Positions 1 to 6,831 of a stretch of 9,462 nucleotides of DNA are shown piece after piece. The stretch is from CBFDBF01 sp050293315 (GTDB taxonomy: Bacteria > Pseudomonadota > Gammaproteobacteria > Chromatiales > Chromatiaceae). A program made the translations under genes and the position numbers. Within the stretch, counting starts at the first letter, position 1. Each line of letters starts with the position of its first letter. The notes beneath the pieces were generated by a model. The model made no database searches and was not told the DNA's origin. It saw only the letters and a program-made list of their open reading frames with translations. The stretch covers positions 1 through 9,462 of the forward strand of contig JBNKMS010000026.1 of the NCBI GenBank assembly GCA_050293315.1. The letters are read 5' to 3'.

Positions 1-192
1 CTGTCCAGCGGGGCAGGGATGCCCCGTATGGACAGCCCCGCTTATGACGAGAAGCGCAGGGTATCCGCAGGACGGAACACTCGGTTGTCTTTTTCTTTCG
101 CCTATTTCTTTTGGACAAGCAAAAGAAATAGGCTCGTAGCCTTTGCTGGGAAAAGAAAAAGAGCGCTGATGGTTGAAGGCTACGAAATTAAC
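1..192 (-). repeat. Structured repeat element, copy A (partial, cut by window start)
   Basis: Read on the - strand this matches the outer arm, terminal hairpin and B-type body of copies B and D, more diverged (roughly 80% by eye in the body). The hairpin is at 101-132: arms CCTATTTCTTTT and AAAAGAAATAGG, perfect 12 bp around an 8-base loop. The body part holds a second hairpin (9-15 with 20-26, GGGA loop) enclosed by CTGTCCA 1-7 and TGGACAG 29-35. The outer arm ends in the family motif TTTCGTAGCC (178-187, - strand). The short open frame over 19-273 is derived from the repeat and is not called as a gene. The rest of the element lies outside the window. Confidence 0.75.
135..184. repeat. Inverted repeat in the outer arm of copy A
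   Basis: CGTAGCCTT (135-143) and AAGGCTACG (176-184) are perfect 9-bp inverted arms about 32 bases apart. The right arm includes the TTTCGTAGCC motif of the repeat family. It ends about 40 bases past the stop of the membrane-protein gene, so it could also shape that transcript's 3' end, but no U-tract follows it on the - strand. Confidence 0.5.
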
Positions 193-225
193 TACCGATG
201 CTACAAAGTCTTTAATCTTACAACG

Positions 226-918
226 CTATTTCTTTTCTTCAGTAGACTTCAACAACTTGGCCAAAACTTCTGACGCGAATCTGGCACCACCTATTCCAAA
301 AGAGATAATAAAAGTTATACACAACGTACCATAGGTGATCGTCAGGAAGCCGATTAGTAGGTTCTCCGGCAACCCTATACGGAACAGACATACCAGAAAA
401 ACGAAGGTAAGCACCATCCATTTACCCACGGAGGCCAGCAGTTCTGGCCTGGCGTGTCCCACACCCTCGGCCGTCCTTTTAACAATGCGGTAGACCAGCA
501 TACTCAGGACCAGTCCGACGACCGCCAATACCGCCACGGTAACTATGGTCAATGCATAACTGAAAACTGCGTCAACCTCATATGAGGCCCCACGCAGATG
601 TAGATTCCTGAGCGCAAAGATGACAGCTGTGAGTACAATAATCCAGTACACGATAGCGGCGCCGTATTGATGTGGTGCTGTCTCAGGCGCACCCTCCTCT
701 CTCTGCCCCGCAACCAGCCCGATCTTTTGCGAGAAGGAGTCAAAACCGACCGATTTCAGAAAAATGCTAACTAGGTACTTGGCGATGACAGCCAACAGTA
801 CACCCAGGATGATGATCAGTAGACTCGAAATAATATTAGGAATATATGCAACAATCCCCCTCACCATCTCGGCTAAAGGTTGTACTACCAATTGATTGAA
901 ATCCAGCGAAACTTCCAT
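226..918 (-). CDS. Multi-pass membrane protein, mechanosensitive-channel TM-helix (CmpX-like) family
   Basis: A 230-residue inner-membrane protein. About five hydrophobic segments are visible, near residues 26-51, 86-104, 121-145, 166-182 and 186-210. The first resembles the conserved TM-helix repeat found next to mechanosensitive-channel domains: a YIPN motif (25-28), a long glycine-containing helix, a basic end, then VGFD (57-60). The C-terminal FGIGG (207-211) followed by an amphipathic helix resembles the FGLGG ending of CmpX-like proteins. The soluble beta domain of MscS is absent, so channel activity is inference. The ATG at 918 is supported by AGGAGG (926-931, - strand) seven bases upstream. 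The gene stands alone between repeat copies A and B; no clear promoter or terminator was found. The family call rests on motif resemblance and was not checked by search. Confidence 0.78.
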   Translation of the reverse strand: MEVSLDFNQLVVQPLAEMVRGIVAYIPNIISSLLIIILGVLLAVIAKYLVSIFLKSVGFDSFSQKIGLVAGQREEGAPETAPHQYGAAIVYWIIVLTAVIFALRNLHLRGASYEVDAVFSYALTIVTVAVLAVVGLVLSMLVYRIVKRTAEGVGHARPELLASVGKWMVLTFVFLVCLFRIGLPENLLIGFLTITYGTLCITFIISFGIGGARFASEVLAKLLKSTEEKK

Positions 919-1022
919 ACCGCGACCTCCTGTGCATTTTTCTGAAAGTGAGTTTAAAGTGCGGGCACTAGGGGCCCACTAAATAACGCCAACATCCTTG
1001 TGGATAATAACCTTAAATCCAG

Positions 1023-1053
1023 GTGGCAGTACACATATTAAATGTGTTGCCAC
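1023..1053. promoter_or_regulatory. Dyad sequence, possible operator or RNA hairpin
   Basis: GTGGCA (1023-1028) pairs with TGCCAC (1048-1053), and inside it ACACAT (1031-1036) pairs with ATGTGT (1042-1047) around the loop ATTAA, with a two-base bulge on one side. The AT-rich inner dyad looks like a regulator site. It lies about 105 bases upstream of the membrane-protein start and just outside repeat copy B. No regulator gene is nearby and the role is unknown. Confidence 0.35.
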
Positions 1054-1071
1054 GGCTATGCCCAAGATCGA

Positions 1072-1405
1072 TCGGTAATGAGTTTCGTAGCCCTTAACCC
1101 TCACGGCATTATCTATTGCCATAGCAGCTTCGGTAATTAGTTTCGCAGCCTAAAACACTCAGTTGTCTTAATTTGCACCGATGTCCGGCTGCAAGTCCCT
1201 TTCTTTTGGACGCTCAAAAGAAAGGGACGAAAGAAAAGAGCGCCCGAGTGTTACCCCCTACGGGTGCCCTGCGCTTCTCGTTTCAAGCGGGGCTGTCCAT
1301 AAGGGGCATCCCTGCCCCTAAGGACAGGAGCGACATCCGTGTCGCTCCCCTTCGGGCCTTATCCGCTTCAAACTGCGATGCTCGGGGTAACACACGGGTC
1401 TTGGG
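1072..1405 (+). repeat. Structured repeat element, copy B (outer arm, hairpin and B-type body)
   Basis: The outer arm (1072-1194) has two family motifs 58 bases apart, TTTCGTAGCC at 1083 and TTTCGCAGCC at 1141. The terminal hairpin (1195-1228) has perfect 13-bp arms, GTCCCTTTCTTTT and AAAAGAAAGGGAC, with an 8-base loop. Positions 1191-1405 align without gaps to 9056-9270 of copy D, with about 11 differences in 215. The body folds strongly: GTGTTACCCC (1248-1257) pairs with GGGGTAACAC (1384-1393) and encloses AGGGGCA-TCCC-TGCCCCT (1302-1319) and GAGCGACA-TCCG-TGTCGCTC. Short open frames crossing it are repeat-derived. The remaining bases 919-1071 hold only the Shine-Dalgarno and the dyad listed separately. 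Confidence 0.85.
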
Positions 1406-1427
1406 GTGGCCCACCATACACCTCGTC

Positions 1428-1439
1428 ATGCCGCGGCAT
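1428..1439. repeat. 12-bp perfect palindrome at the left edge of the cargo region
   Basis: ATGCCGCGGCAT is a perfect palindrome. Its surroundings, GTCAT before and ATCCAG after, recall the widespread bacterial intergenic hairpin repeats with GTCATTCC and GGAATCCAG ends, here reduced to almost no loop. It lies where the similarity between copies B and D stops. Confidence 0.4.
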
Positions 1440-1628
1440 CCAGAAGAATAGCCCTACCTAATCCTCTGTTTCTCTGATAACCTCACAAAACATAGGAAAT
1501 ACCCCCTTGGCAGGATGTACCAAGTTCAAGCCCACACCAATGCTCATAGGGCGTTTCTTTGCTGCATATTTCAATATCAACGCATGTCGCATAGTGAGCT
1601 GTTATGCTATTAAAAGGAAAGGAGAGGA

Positions 1629-2129
1629 ATGGTGATAAAACGACACTTAGTATTCATTCTATTTAGCATGGCCATTTCGTCATTATCAAATGCCATAGAA
1701 CCACGATGGGAAAAATGGGATACAGCTAATTCTGTCGCAAAGGAAGGGTATTGGCTTGTTATAAGACAGCCTGACGAAGGCTTCTGCTTTGCAAAGCAGG
1801 GATATGAAGGATATCCTGATAAGATGGAAATAATTATAAAAAATGACGACATCCCTTTATTAATCTCGCCATTCTTTCGCGGCATTGAAGGTGACATCAC
1901 ATATCATGTAGATGACGGTAAAATCCGAAAGATTCCTTCGTCACAAATATTGAGCTTGTCAAAAGATATCGTGCCAGAATTAAAGAAAGGGAATTACTTA
2001 TATATTAAATTCAAGCCTATAGGCCGTGAAGTATTACAGCAAAGTTTTAATCTTTCGGGCTTTGCTCAGGCACATGCTTGGTTAGATAAAAGCGCATGTA
2101 AGCAAAAAGTTGCTGATCAATACTATTAG
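1629..2129 (+). CDS. Small exported protein of unknown function
   Basis: The 166-residue product begins with a plausible Sec signal peptide: basic residues at 4-6, a hydrophobic core 7-18, and a likely cut after SNA at residue 22. The mature protein has two cysteines, C53 in GFCFAK and C157 near the end, which could form a disulfide. The ending NLSGFAQAHAWLDKSAC (141-157) has the form 'F-x-L-x-G-x-x-x-A ... C' seen in small periplasmic proteins, including some of the invasion-associated locus B type; the resemblance is weak and no function is claimed. AGGAG (1620-1624) lies four bases before the ATG; a GTG one codon later gives better spacing. The gene is visibly richer in A+T than its neighbours (many AAA, ATA, TTA, TAT codons), suggesting transfer. 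It lies alone between inverted repeat copies B and C. Nothing else was recognised in 1440-1610, and no terminator follows. Confidence 0.7.
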   Translation: MVIKRHLVFILFSMAISSLSNAIEPRWEKWDTANSVAKEGYWLVIRQPDEGFCFAKQGYEGYPDKMEIIIKNDDIPLLISPFFRGIEGDITYHVDDGKIRKIPSSQILSLSKDIVPELKKGNYLYIKFKPIGREVLQQSFNLSGFAQAHAWLDKSACKQKVADQYY

Positions 2130-2199
2130 CGTTTATCATCGCGCGTTAAAAAATGGACACATTTATTTTCAGTCCTAAGTTCTAAAAACAGCCACCTAT

Positions 2200-2474
2200 A
2201 ATCCTCCTCCGACGCAGCCGAGTACCGCGACCGCAACAGGATTAGGCCCGTAGGGGCGCCACAGGGATGTGGCGCCTCCATCGCTGGCAAGGGATTGCCC
2301 GTCGATGGAGCCCCTGGGGCGGTGAGGAACGGAGGGGACCGCGAAGCGGCAAGTCGTGGAGCGCGTTTTTCTTTCGTCCCTTTCTTTTGCGCGCACAAAA
2401 GAAAGGGACTTGCAGCCGGATATCGATGTAAATTAAAACAACTGAACGTTTAGGCTGCGAAACTGATTACCGAA
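2200..2474 (-). repeat. Structured repeat element, copy C (C-type body, hairpin and outer arm)
   Basis: Read on the - strand the order is outer arm (2474-2410), terminal hairpin (2376-2409, same 13-bp arms as copy B, different loop), then a C-type body reaching about 2200. The body matches 9291-9455 of copy D at about 90% by eye. Its stems include GGCGCCACA-GGGA-TGTGGCGCC (2255-2276), CTCCATCG/CGATGGAG enclosing GGCAA-GGGA-TTGCC, and CCGC-GAA-GCGG (2339-2349). The outer arm carries one TTTCGCAGCC motif (2453-2462, - strand). The open frames running right to left through it are repeat-derived. Between the exported-protein gene and this repeat (2130-2199) nothing was recognised. Confidence 0.83.
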
Positions 2475-2499
2475 CATCAAAAAGGCATCATAACCATAC

Positions 2500-2526
2500 G
2501 GCGCAATGCCCGTTGGTTATTGCGCC
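2500..2526 (-). terminator. Inverted repeat just past lspA, possible terminator
   Basis: GGCGCAAT (2500-2507) and ATTGCGCC (2519-2526) form a perfect 8-bp stem with an 11-base loop, starting 15 bases after the lspA stop. On the - strand a run of five T appears only about 17 bases after the stem, so it is not a classic intrinsic terminator. The sequence resembles a common gammaproteobacterial intergenic repeat with GCGCAATAA and GCATTGCGC arms. It may protect the mRNA end or aid termination. Confidence 0.4.
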
Positions 2527-2541
2527 CTACATCCTGGAATT

Positions 2542-3009
2542 CTAGGAGTGCGCCCTATCCCCAAAAACAAGATCAAAAAGCATAAGTGCTACCCCAAGCG
2601 AAATCGCCGAATCGGCAAGATTGAATGCCGGCCAGTGCCAGCTTGAGTAGTAGATATCAATAAAGTCGATCACATGGCCATAGATGATCCGGTCAATCAG
2701 ATTGCCCACTGCACCACCGATGATAAGACTCAGCGCGCAGGCTACCAGCCACTCCCCCCTACTCAGACGGCGCAGCCAGTTAATCAGCACAGCGGTTACA
2801 ACAGTGGCCAGCAGAATGAAGAACCAGCGCTGCCAACCACCCTGGTCATCGAGAAAGCTGAATGCCGCCCCTTCGTTATAGTAAAGAACCAGGTTAAACA
2901 TCGGTAGTATCGCCACTGACTCATACAGGGCTAAACTCGACTGGATCAGCTGTTTACTCAACTGATCCAACCCTATAACTAATAGAGACAACCAGAGCCA
3001 GCGTTGCAT
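2542..3009 (-). CDS. lspA: Lipoprotein signal peptidase (signal peptidase II)
   Basis: Inner-membrane aspartic protease that removes the signal peptide of diacylglyceryl-modified prolipoproteins; the target of globomycin in this family. At 155 residues it has normal length. Four hydrophobic segments are visible (about 4-18, 62-79, 88-101, 130-150). The two catalytic aspartates are recognisable as D115 in VIDFID and D133 in FNLADS, 18 residues apart as in E. coli, and the conserved YYNEGAAFSF (43-52) and GNLIDR (102-107) are intact. Its ATG overlaps the ileS stop by one base (TGATG), with GGAG eight bases upstream, so translation is probably coupled to ileS. In many gammaproteobacteria fkpB and ispH follow; here the gene is followed by an inverted repeat and repeat copy C, so it ends the operon. 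Confidence 0.98.
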   Translation of the reverse strand: MQRWLWLSLLVIGLDQLSKQLIQSSLALYESVAILPMFNLVLYYNEGAAFSFLDDQGGWQRWFFILLATVVTAVLINWLRRLSRGEWLVACALSLIIGGAVGNLIDRIIYGHVIDFIDIYYSSWHWPAFNLADSAISLGVALMLFDLVFGDRAHS

Positions 3010-5846
3010 CAGGCGTACTCCCGTGTCTCACCTACAGTGCCTATATTCTCCACGCAACGGCTACAGATCTGTGGATGTTCACTGTCGCTGCCAACATCTT
3101 CACGGTGGTGCCAGCAGCGCTCGCACTTGGCATGACTTGACGCGTTCACCTGCACAGATAGCCCGTCCAGCTCTGTCTCTACGGCCTCTGCCGGCTTGGC
3201 GGAGAGCGGATGCAACCTGGCGTATGAGGTAATTAACACAAAGCGCAACTCATCCTGCAACTTGGATAGCGTCTCACTCAGCACCCCATCGCAGTAGAGG
3301 TCCACCTCGGCGTCCAGTGAAGAGCCGATGGCACCCTCCTTACGGGCCGCCTCCAGCTGTTTGCTCACCTCATCGCGTACGGCAATGAGCCGGTTCCAGA
3401 AGTCAGAATCAAATGGATCATCGGTATCGAGCGCAAACAGGCTGTCGTACCAGGACTGGGTAAAGACCGTGCTCCCCTCGGCGTGTCCCGGGATCTCGTT
3501 CCAGATCTCATCGGCGGTAAAGCTGAGGACCGGGGCCAGCCAACGCACCATCGCCTGAACGATGTGGTACATGGCGGTCTGACAGGAGCGCCGCGCCAGG
3601 CCATCTTCCTGGGTGGTGTATTGGCGGTCCTTGATGATATCTAGATAGAAACCGCCCATCTCGTTGACGCAGAAGTTCTGCACCTTCTGTGAGATGAGGT
3701 GGAAATGGTAGTCGCCGTAGGCCTTGATAATCTCTCCCTGCAGACGCAGGGCACTATCCACCGCCCAGCGGTCCAGTTCGATCATATCTTCAGGGGCAAC
3801 CAGGTTCTCTGCCGGATCGAAGCCATTAAGGTTGGAGAGGAGAAAACGGGCGGTATTACGGATGCGGCGGTATGCATCAGATGTACGCTTGAGGATCTCG
3901 TCGGAGACACTCATCTCCCCACGATAATCGGTGGATGCAACCCAGAGACGAATGATATCGGCACCCAGGGTCTTCAACACCTTCTGCGGCGCCACTACAT
4001 TACCCTTGGATTTAGACATCTTCTCGCCCTTCTCATCCACGGTGAAACCGTGGGTAAGGACCTCCTTGTAGGGGGCGCTGTCGTGGATCGCTACAGAGGT
4101 CAACAGGGATGATTGAAACCAGCCACGGTGCTGGTCTGAGCCCTCTAGATACAGATCAGCCGGCAACTCCAGCCCCTCCCTATGCTCCAGCACACAGGCG
4201 TGGGTCACGCCGGAGTCAAACCAGACATCCAGAGTATCGGTCACCTTGTCATAGTCTGCCGCCTCATCCCCCAGCAGCTCCTCCGGCTGCAGCGAGAACC
4301 ATGCCTCGACCCCGGTCTGCTCCACCAGCTCGGCCACCTGCTCAATCAACCGCGGGGTCTCCGGGTGCAGCTCTCCACTCACCTTGTGCATAAACAGTGT
4401 AATCGGCACCCCCCAGGTCCGCTGCCGGGAGATACACCAGTCGGGACGGCCATCCACCATCCCCTCAATCCGGGCCCGTCCCCAATCCGGCACCCACTCA
4501 ACCTTGCCGATCTCTCGCAGCGCCTCCTGGCGCAGGCCATTCTGGTCCATACCGATAAACCACTGCGGGGTGGCGCGGAATATGATCGGTTTCTTGTGAC
4601 GCCAGCAGTGAGGATAGCTGTGGTTAAGACGCGCCTGACGCAGCAGTGCACCCCGCTCCTGCAGCACCTCTATCACCTTCTCATTGGCTGCAAAGACATA
4701 CTCGCCGGCAAACAGCTCTGTGCCCTCGACAAAACAGCCGTTACCGCCTACCGGATTATCTATTGGTAGGTCATAACGCTGGCCAACAACAAAGTCCTCC
4801 ACGCCGTGGCCAGGGGCGGTGTGTACCGCACCGGTACCGGCATCCAGGGTAACATGCTCACCAAGGATTATCGGGACCTCGCGCTGATAAAAACAGTGTT
4901 GCAGCATCAGCCCCTCGAAGGCGGCACCCCTTCCAGATGCGATCAACTGATACTCCTCAATCTCCCAACGATCCATGGTCTCCTGCAACAACTCCTTGGC
5001 CAGCAGCAGACGCTCCTTACCGTTACCGTTGGCGCCCTCACACTGCACCAGCGCATACTCTAGATCGCCATTCAGGGCCACCGCCTGGTTGGCCGGCAGG
5101 GTCCAGGGGGTGGTGGTCCAGATAACCACAGAGATGGGGCCCTCGCCCTTCTCTCCCGGGACGTTATCGCAACGCGCCAGCAGCTCATCTGGATCCAGCA
5201 CCTGGAAGCGCACATCAATAGCGAAGGACTCCTTGTCCTCATACTCCACCTCGGCCTCAGCCAGGGCAGAGCCACAATCGGTACACCAATGCACCGGCTT
5301 GTAGCCACGTTGCACATGTCCGTTCTCTACGATGCGGCCGAAGGAGCGGATAATCTCCGCCTCAAACCCATAGTCCATCGTTAGGTAGGGGTTCTCCCAC
5401 TCACCCAATACACCCAGACGCTTGAAATCGACCCGCTGCCGCTCCACCTGCTTGGCGGCATAGTCACGACACGCCTCGCGGAACTGGGCGGCAGTGACCT
5501 TATGGCCCGGCTTGCCGACCTTCTTCTCCACCTGCAACTCAATCGGCAGACCGTGGCAGTCCCAACCCGGCACATAGGGGGCATCAAACCCATCCAGGGT
5601 GCGGCTCTTGACGATAATATCCTTCAACACCTTGTTTACGGCGTGGCCGATATGGATCTCACCATTGGCGTAAGGAGGACCGTCATGCAGGATGAACTTC
5701 GGTCGTCCACCACAGGCCTCTCGAATTTGTTGGTATAGCCCTGACTCCTCCCACCGCTGCAGCATCTCCTGCTCACGCTGCGCCAGATTGCCCTTCATCG
5801 GGAAGCTGGTCTGGGGAAGATTCAGGCTCTCTTTATAGTCGGTCAC
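3009..5846 (-). CDS. ileS: Isoleucine--tRNA ligase
   Basis: Cytoplasmic class I synthetase that charges tRNA-Ile with isoleucine and edits misactivated valine. The 945 residues match the bacterial length (about 940). Visible landmarks in order: HIGH at 65-68, GWDCHGLPIE 94-103, the editing domain with WTTTPWTLPANQ (243-254) and HTAPGHGVEDF (342-352), WCISRQRTWG (470-479), DQHRGWFQSS (571-580), KMSKS at 609-613, and a C-terminal zinc site with cysteines 908, 911, 928 and 931. No key residue is missing. The start is GTG at 5846, sharing its first base with the ribF stop (TAGTG), with GAGG seven bases upstream; this suggests translational coupling within ribF-ileS-lspA. Confidence 0.99.
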   Translation of the reverse strand: MTDYKESLNLPQTSFPMKGNLAQREQEMLQRWEESGLYQQIREACGGRPKFILHDGPPYANGEIHIGHAVNKVLKDIIVKSRTLDGFDAPYVPGWDCHGLPIELQVEKKVGKPGHKVTAAQFREACRDYAAKQVERQRVDFKRLGVLGEWENPYLTMDYGFEAEIIRSFGRIVENGHVQRGYKPVHWCTDCGSALAEAEVEYEDKESFAIDVRFQVLDPDELLARCDNVPGEKGEGPISVVIWTTTPWTLPANQAVALNGDLEYALVQCEGANGNGKERLLLAKELLQETMDRWEIEEYQLIASGRGAAFEGLMLQHCFYQREVPIILGEHVTLDAGTGAVHTAPGHGVEDFVVGQRYDLPIDNPVGGNGCFVEGTELFAGEYVFAANEKVIEVLQERGALLRQARLNHSYPHCWRHKKPIIFRATPQWFIGMDQNGLRQEALREIGKVEWVPDWGRARIEGMVDGRPDWCISRQRTWGVPITLFMHKVSGELHPETPRLIEQVAELVEQTGVEAWFSLQPEELLGDEAADYDKVTDTLDVWFDSGVTHACVLEHREGLELPADLYLEGSDQHRGWFQSSLLTSVAIHDSAPYKEVLTHGFTVDEKGEKMSKSKGNVVAPQKVLKTLGADIIRLWVASTDYRGEMSVSDEILKRTSDAYRRIRNTARFLLSNLNGFDPAENLVAPEDMIELDRWAVDSALRLQGEIIKAYGDYHFHLISQKVQNFCVNEMGGFYLDIIKDRQYTTQEDGLARRSCQTAMYHIVQAMVRWLAPVLSFTADEIWNEIPGHAEGSTVFTQSWYDSLFALDTDDPFDSDFWNRLIAVRDEVSKQLEAARKEGAIGSSLDAEVDLYCDGVLSETLSKLQDELRFVLITSYARLHPLSAKPAEAVETELDGLSVQVNASSHAKCERCWHHREDVGSDSEHPQICSRCVENIGTVGETREYA

Positions 5847-6784
5847 TACTGTTCCTCATCTTTATCAAAGTGCTCCTGCGCCGCGGCAATATCCCGCTCG
5901 ATCTGTTGACGCAGTTGCTCAAAGGAGTCAAAACGCTGCTCCGAGCGAAGCTTTTTCTGAAACTCCACCTCTAAATGCTCACCATATATATCGCGGTCAA
6001 AACCGAACAGATGCACCTCGAGCAGATGGCGATCATCACCCTCCACCGTTGGGCGGTTGCCGATATTGGCCACTCCCGGTTGCGGCTCATCCAGGCCATA
6101 AACCATCACTGCATAGACCCCGTGTAGCGGGCTCACCCTGCGATGCAGGTTGATGTTGGCAGTGGGGAATCCAATCGTATGTCCTCGCTTGTCTCCATGC
6201 GCCACCCGTCCGCAGATGCGATAGGGGCGCCCCAGGTTGTGTTTCGCCCCCTGCATATCTCCACGCGAGAGCGCCTCACGAATCCGGGTGCTGCTTACCC
6301 GCTCCTCTCCCACTAGAAAGGTATTCATGTTCTCCACTGCAAAATCATGCTGCCGCCCTACCTGTCGCAACAGCTCGATATCCCCAGTACGCCCACTGCC
6401 AAACCTGAAGTCATCACCCACAAACAGGTAACTGATACCGAGACCATCCACCAGCAGCTCCTGAACAAAATCTCCGGCCTCCATCGCGGCCATCTTGGCC
6501 CCAAACTCCAGCAGCACCACCCGTTCAATCCCTGCATCCATGATAGCCAGCAGCTTCTCCCGCATCCGCGTCAACCGGGCCGGCGCGGCCTGGGGTGCGA
6601 AAAACTCCATCGGCTGCGGTTCAAAGGTGACTACCGTAGCCGGCAGCCCCAGCTCCGCCCCCTTCTCCCGCAGGTGGCGAAATACCGCCTGATGACCGAG
6701 GTGCACCCCATCAAAATTACCGATAGTGGCAACACAGCCCCGATGCTCTGAACGCAAATTGTGTAGACCGCGAATGATCTGCAT
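5846..6784 (-). CDS. ribF: Bifunctional riboflavin kinase / FAD synthetase
   Basis: Cytoplasmic enzyme that phosphorylates riboflavin to FMN and then adenylylates FMN to FAD. The 312 residues fit the prokaryotic two-domain form. The N-terminal nucleotidyltransferase domain shows GNFDGVHLGH (22-31), GDDFRFGSGRTGD (123-135) and SSTRIREAL (164-172). The C-terminal riboflavin kinase domain shows HGDKRGHTIGFPTANI (196-211), GVYAV (222-226), ANIGNRPTV (239-247) and the probable catalytic glutamate in LEVHLF (E256). The ATG at 6784 has no good Shine-Dalgarno. It starts 47 bases after the murJ stop and overlaps ileS by one base. No FMN riboswitch can fit in the short upstream gap. Confidence 0.97.
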   Translation of the reverse strand: MQIIRGLHNLRSEHRGCVATIGNFDGVHLGHQAVFRHLREKGAELGLPATVVTFEPQPMEFFAPQAAPARLTRMREKLLAIMDAGIERVVLLEFGAKMAAMEAGDFVQELLVDGLGISYLFVGDDFRFGSGRTGDIELLRQVGRQHDFAVENMNTFLVGEERVSSTRIREALSRGDMQGAKHNLGRPYRICGRVAHGDKRGHTIGFPTANINLHRRVSPLHGVYAVMVYGLDEPQPGVANIGNRPTVEGDDRHLLEVHLFGFDRDIYGEHLEVEFQKKLRSEQRFDSFEQLRQQIERDIAAAQEHFDKDEEQ

Positions 6785-6811
6785 GGAAACCGGACAAACC
6801 TAAAATCGCGT

Positions 6812-6817
6812 ATTATA
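6812..6817 (-). promoter_or_regulatory. Possible -10 element for ribF-ileS-lspA
   Basis: A perfect TATAAT on the - strand lies 27 bases before the ribF start, in the murJ-ribF gap. The only TTGAC-like sequence (TTGACC, 6830-6835) overlaps the murJ stop and is 12 bases away, too close for a normal -35. It may be a weak or unusual promoter; read-through from murJ is the alternative. Confidence 0.3.
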
Positions 6818-6831
6818 AGTGAAGTTCCTGG

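Larger units (their letters stand above)
1129..2474. mobile_element. Candidate cargo-bearing element bounded by about 115-bp inverted repeats (copies B and C)
   Basis: Positions 1129-1243 and the reverse complement of 2361-2474 match at about 100 of 115 positions, including outer arm, hairpin and A-rich tract. Between them lie a B-type body, about 0.8 kb with one AT-rich gene, and a C-type body. Copy D has the same two bodies directly joined, so this looks like one element split by cargo. No transposase or integrase gene is present and no target-site duplication was found next to 1129 or 2474, so mobility is inferred only from multiplicity and symmetry. Two independent insertions in opposite orientation are the main alternative. 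Confidence 0.4.

Noticed and set aside
19..273. Open frame of 84 codons on the + strand in copy A
   Set aside because: It runs through the repeat body and terminal hairpin and has no proper ribosome site; it also overlaps the end of the real membrane-protein gene.
1173..1451. Open frame of 92 codons on the + strand in copy B
   Set aside because: It follows the outer arm, hairpin and body of the repeat; the similar frames in copy D reflect shared repeat DNA rather than a conserved protein.
1610..1900. Open frame of 96 codons antisense to the exported-protein gene
   Set aside because: The + strand frame has a signal peptide and ribosome site; the antisense one has neither and covers the other gene's start.
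2126..2398. Open frames on the - strand in copy C
   Set aside because: Their peptides come from the hairpin and C-type body; matching peptides in copy D (9183-9431) are explained by the repeat, and stems show base-pair rather than codon conservation.
2376..2409. Terminal hairpin of copy C as the lspA terminator
   Set aside because: It lies more than 130 bases past lspA, its stem is itself A/T-rich, and it is not followed by a U-run; it is explained as the end of the repeat element.
1120..2485. Target-site duplication around the B-C inverted pair
   Set aside because: Bases just outside 1129 and 2474 share no convincing direct repeat, so no duplication is claimed.
3023..5738. Many open frames antisense to ileS
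   Set aside because: The ileS frame is complete with all motifs; the antisense frames are a by-product of its codon bias.
6785..6831. FMN riboswitch before ribF
   Set aside because: The gap is only 47 bases, too short for that aptamer, and none of its conserved sequence is visible.
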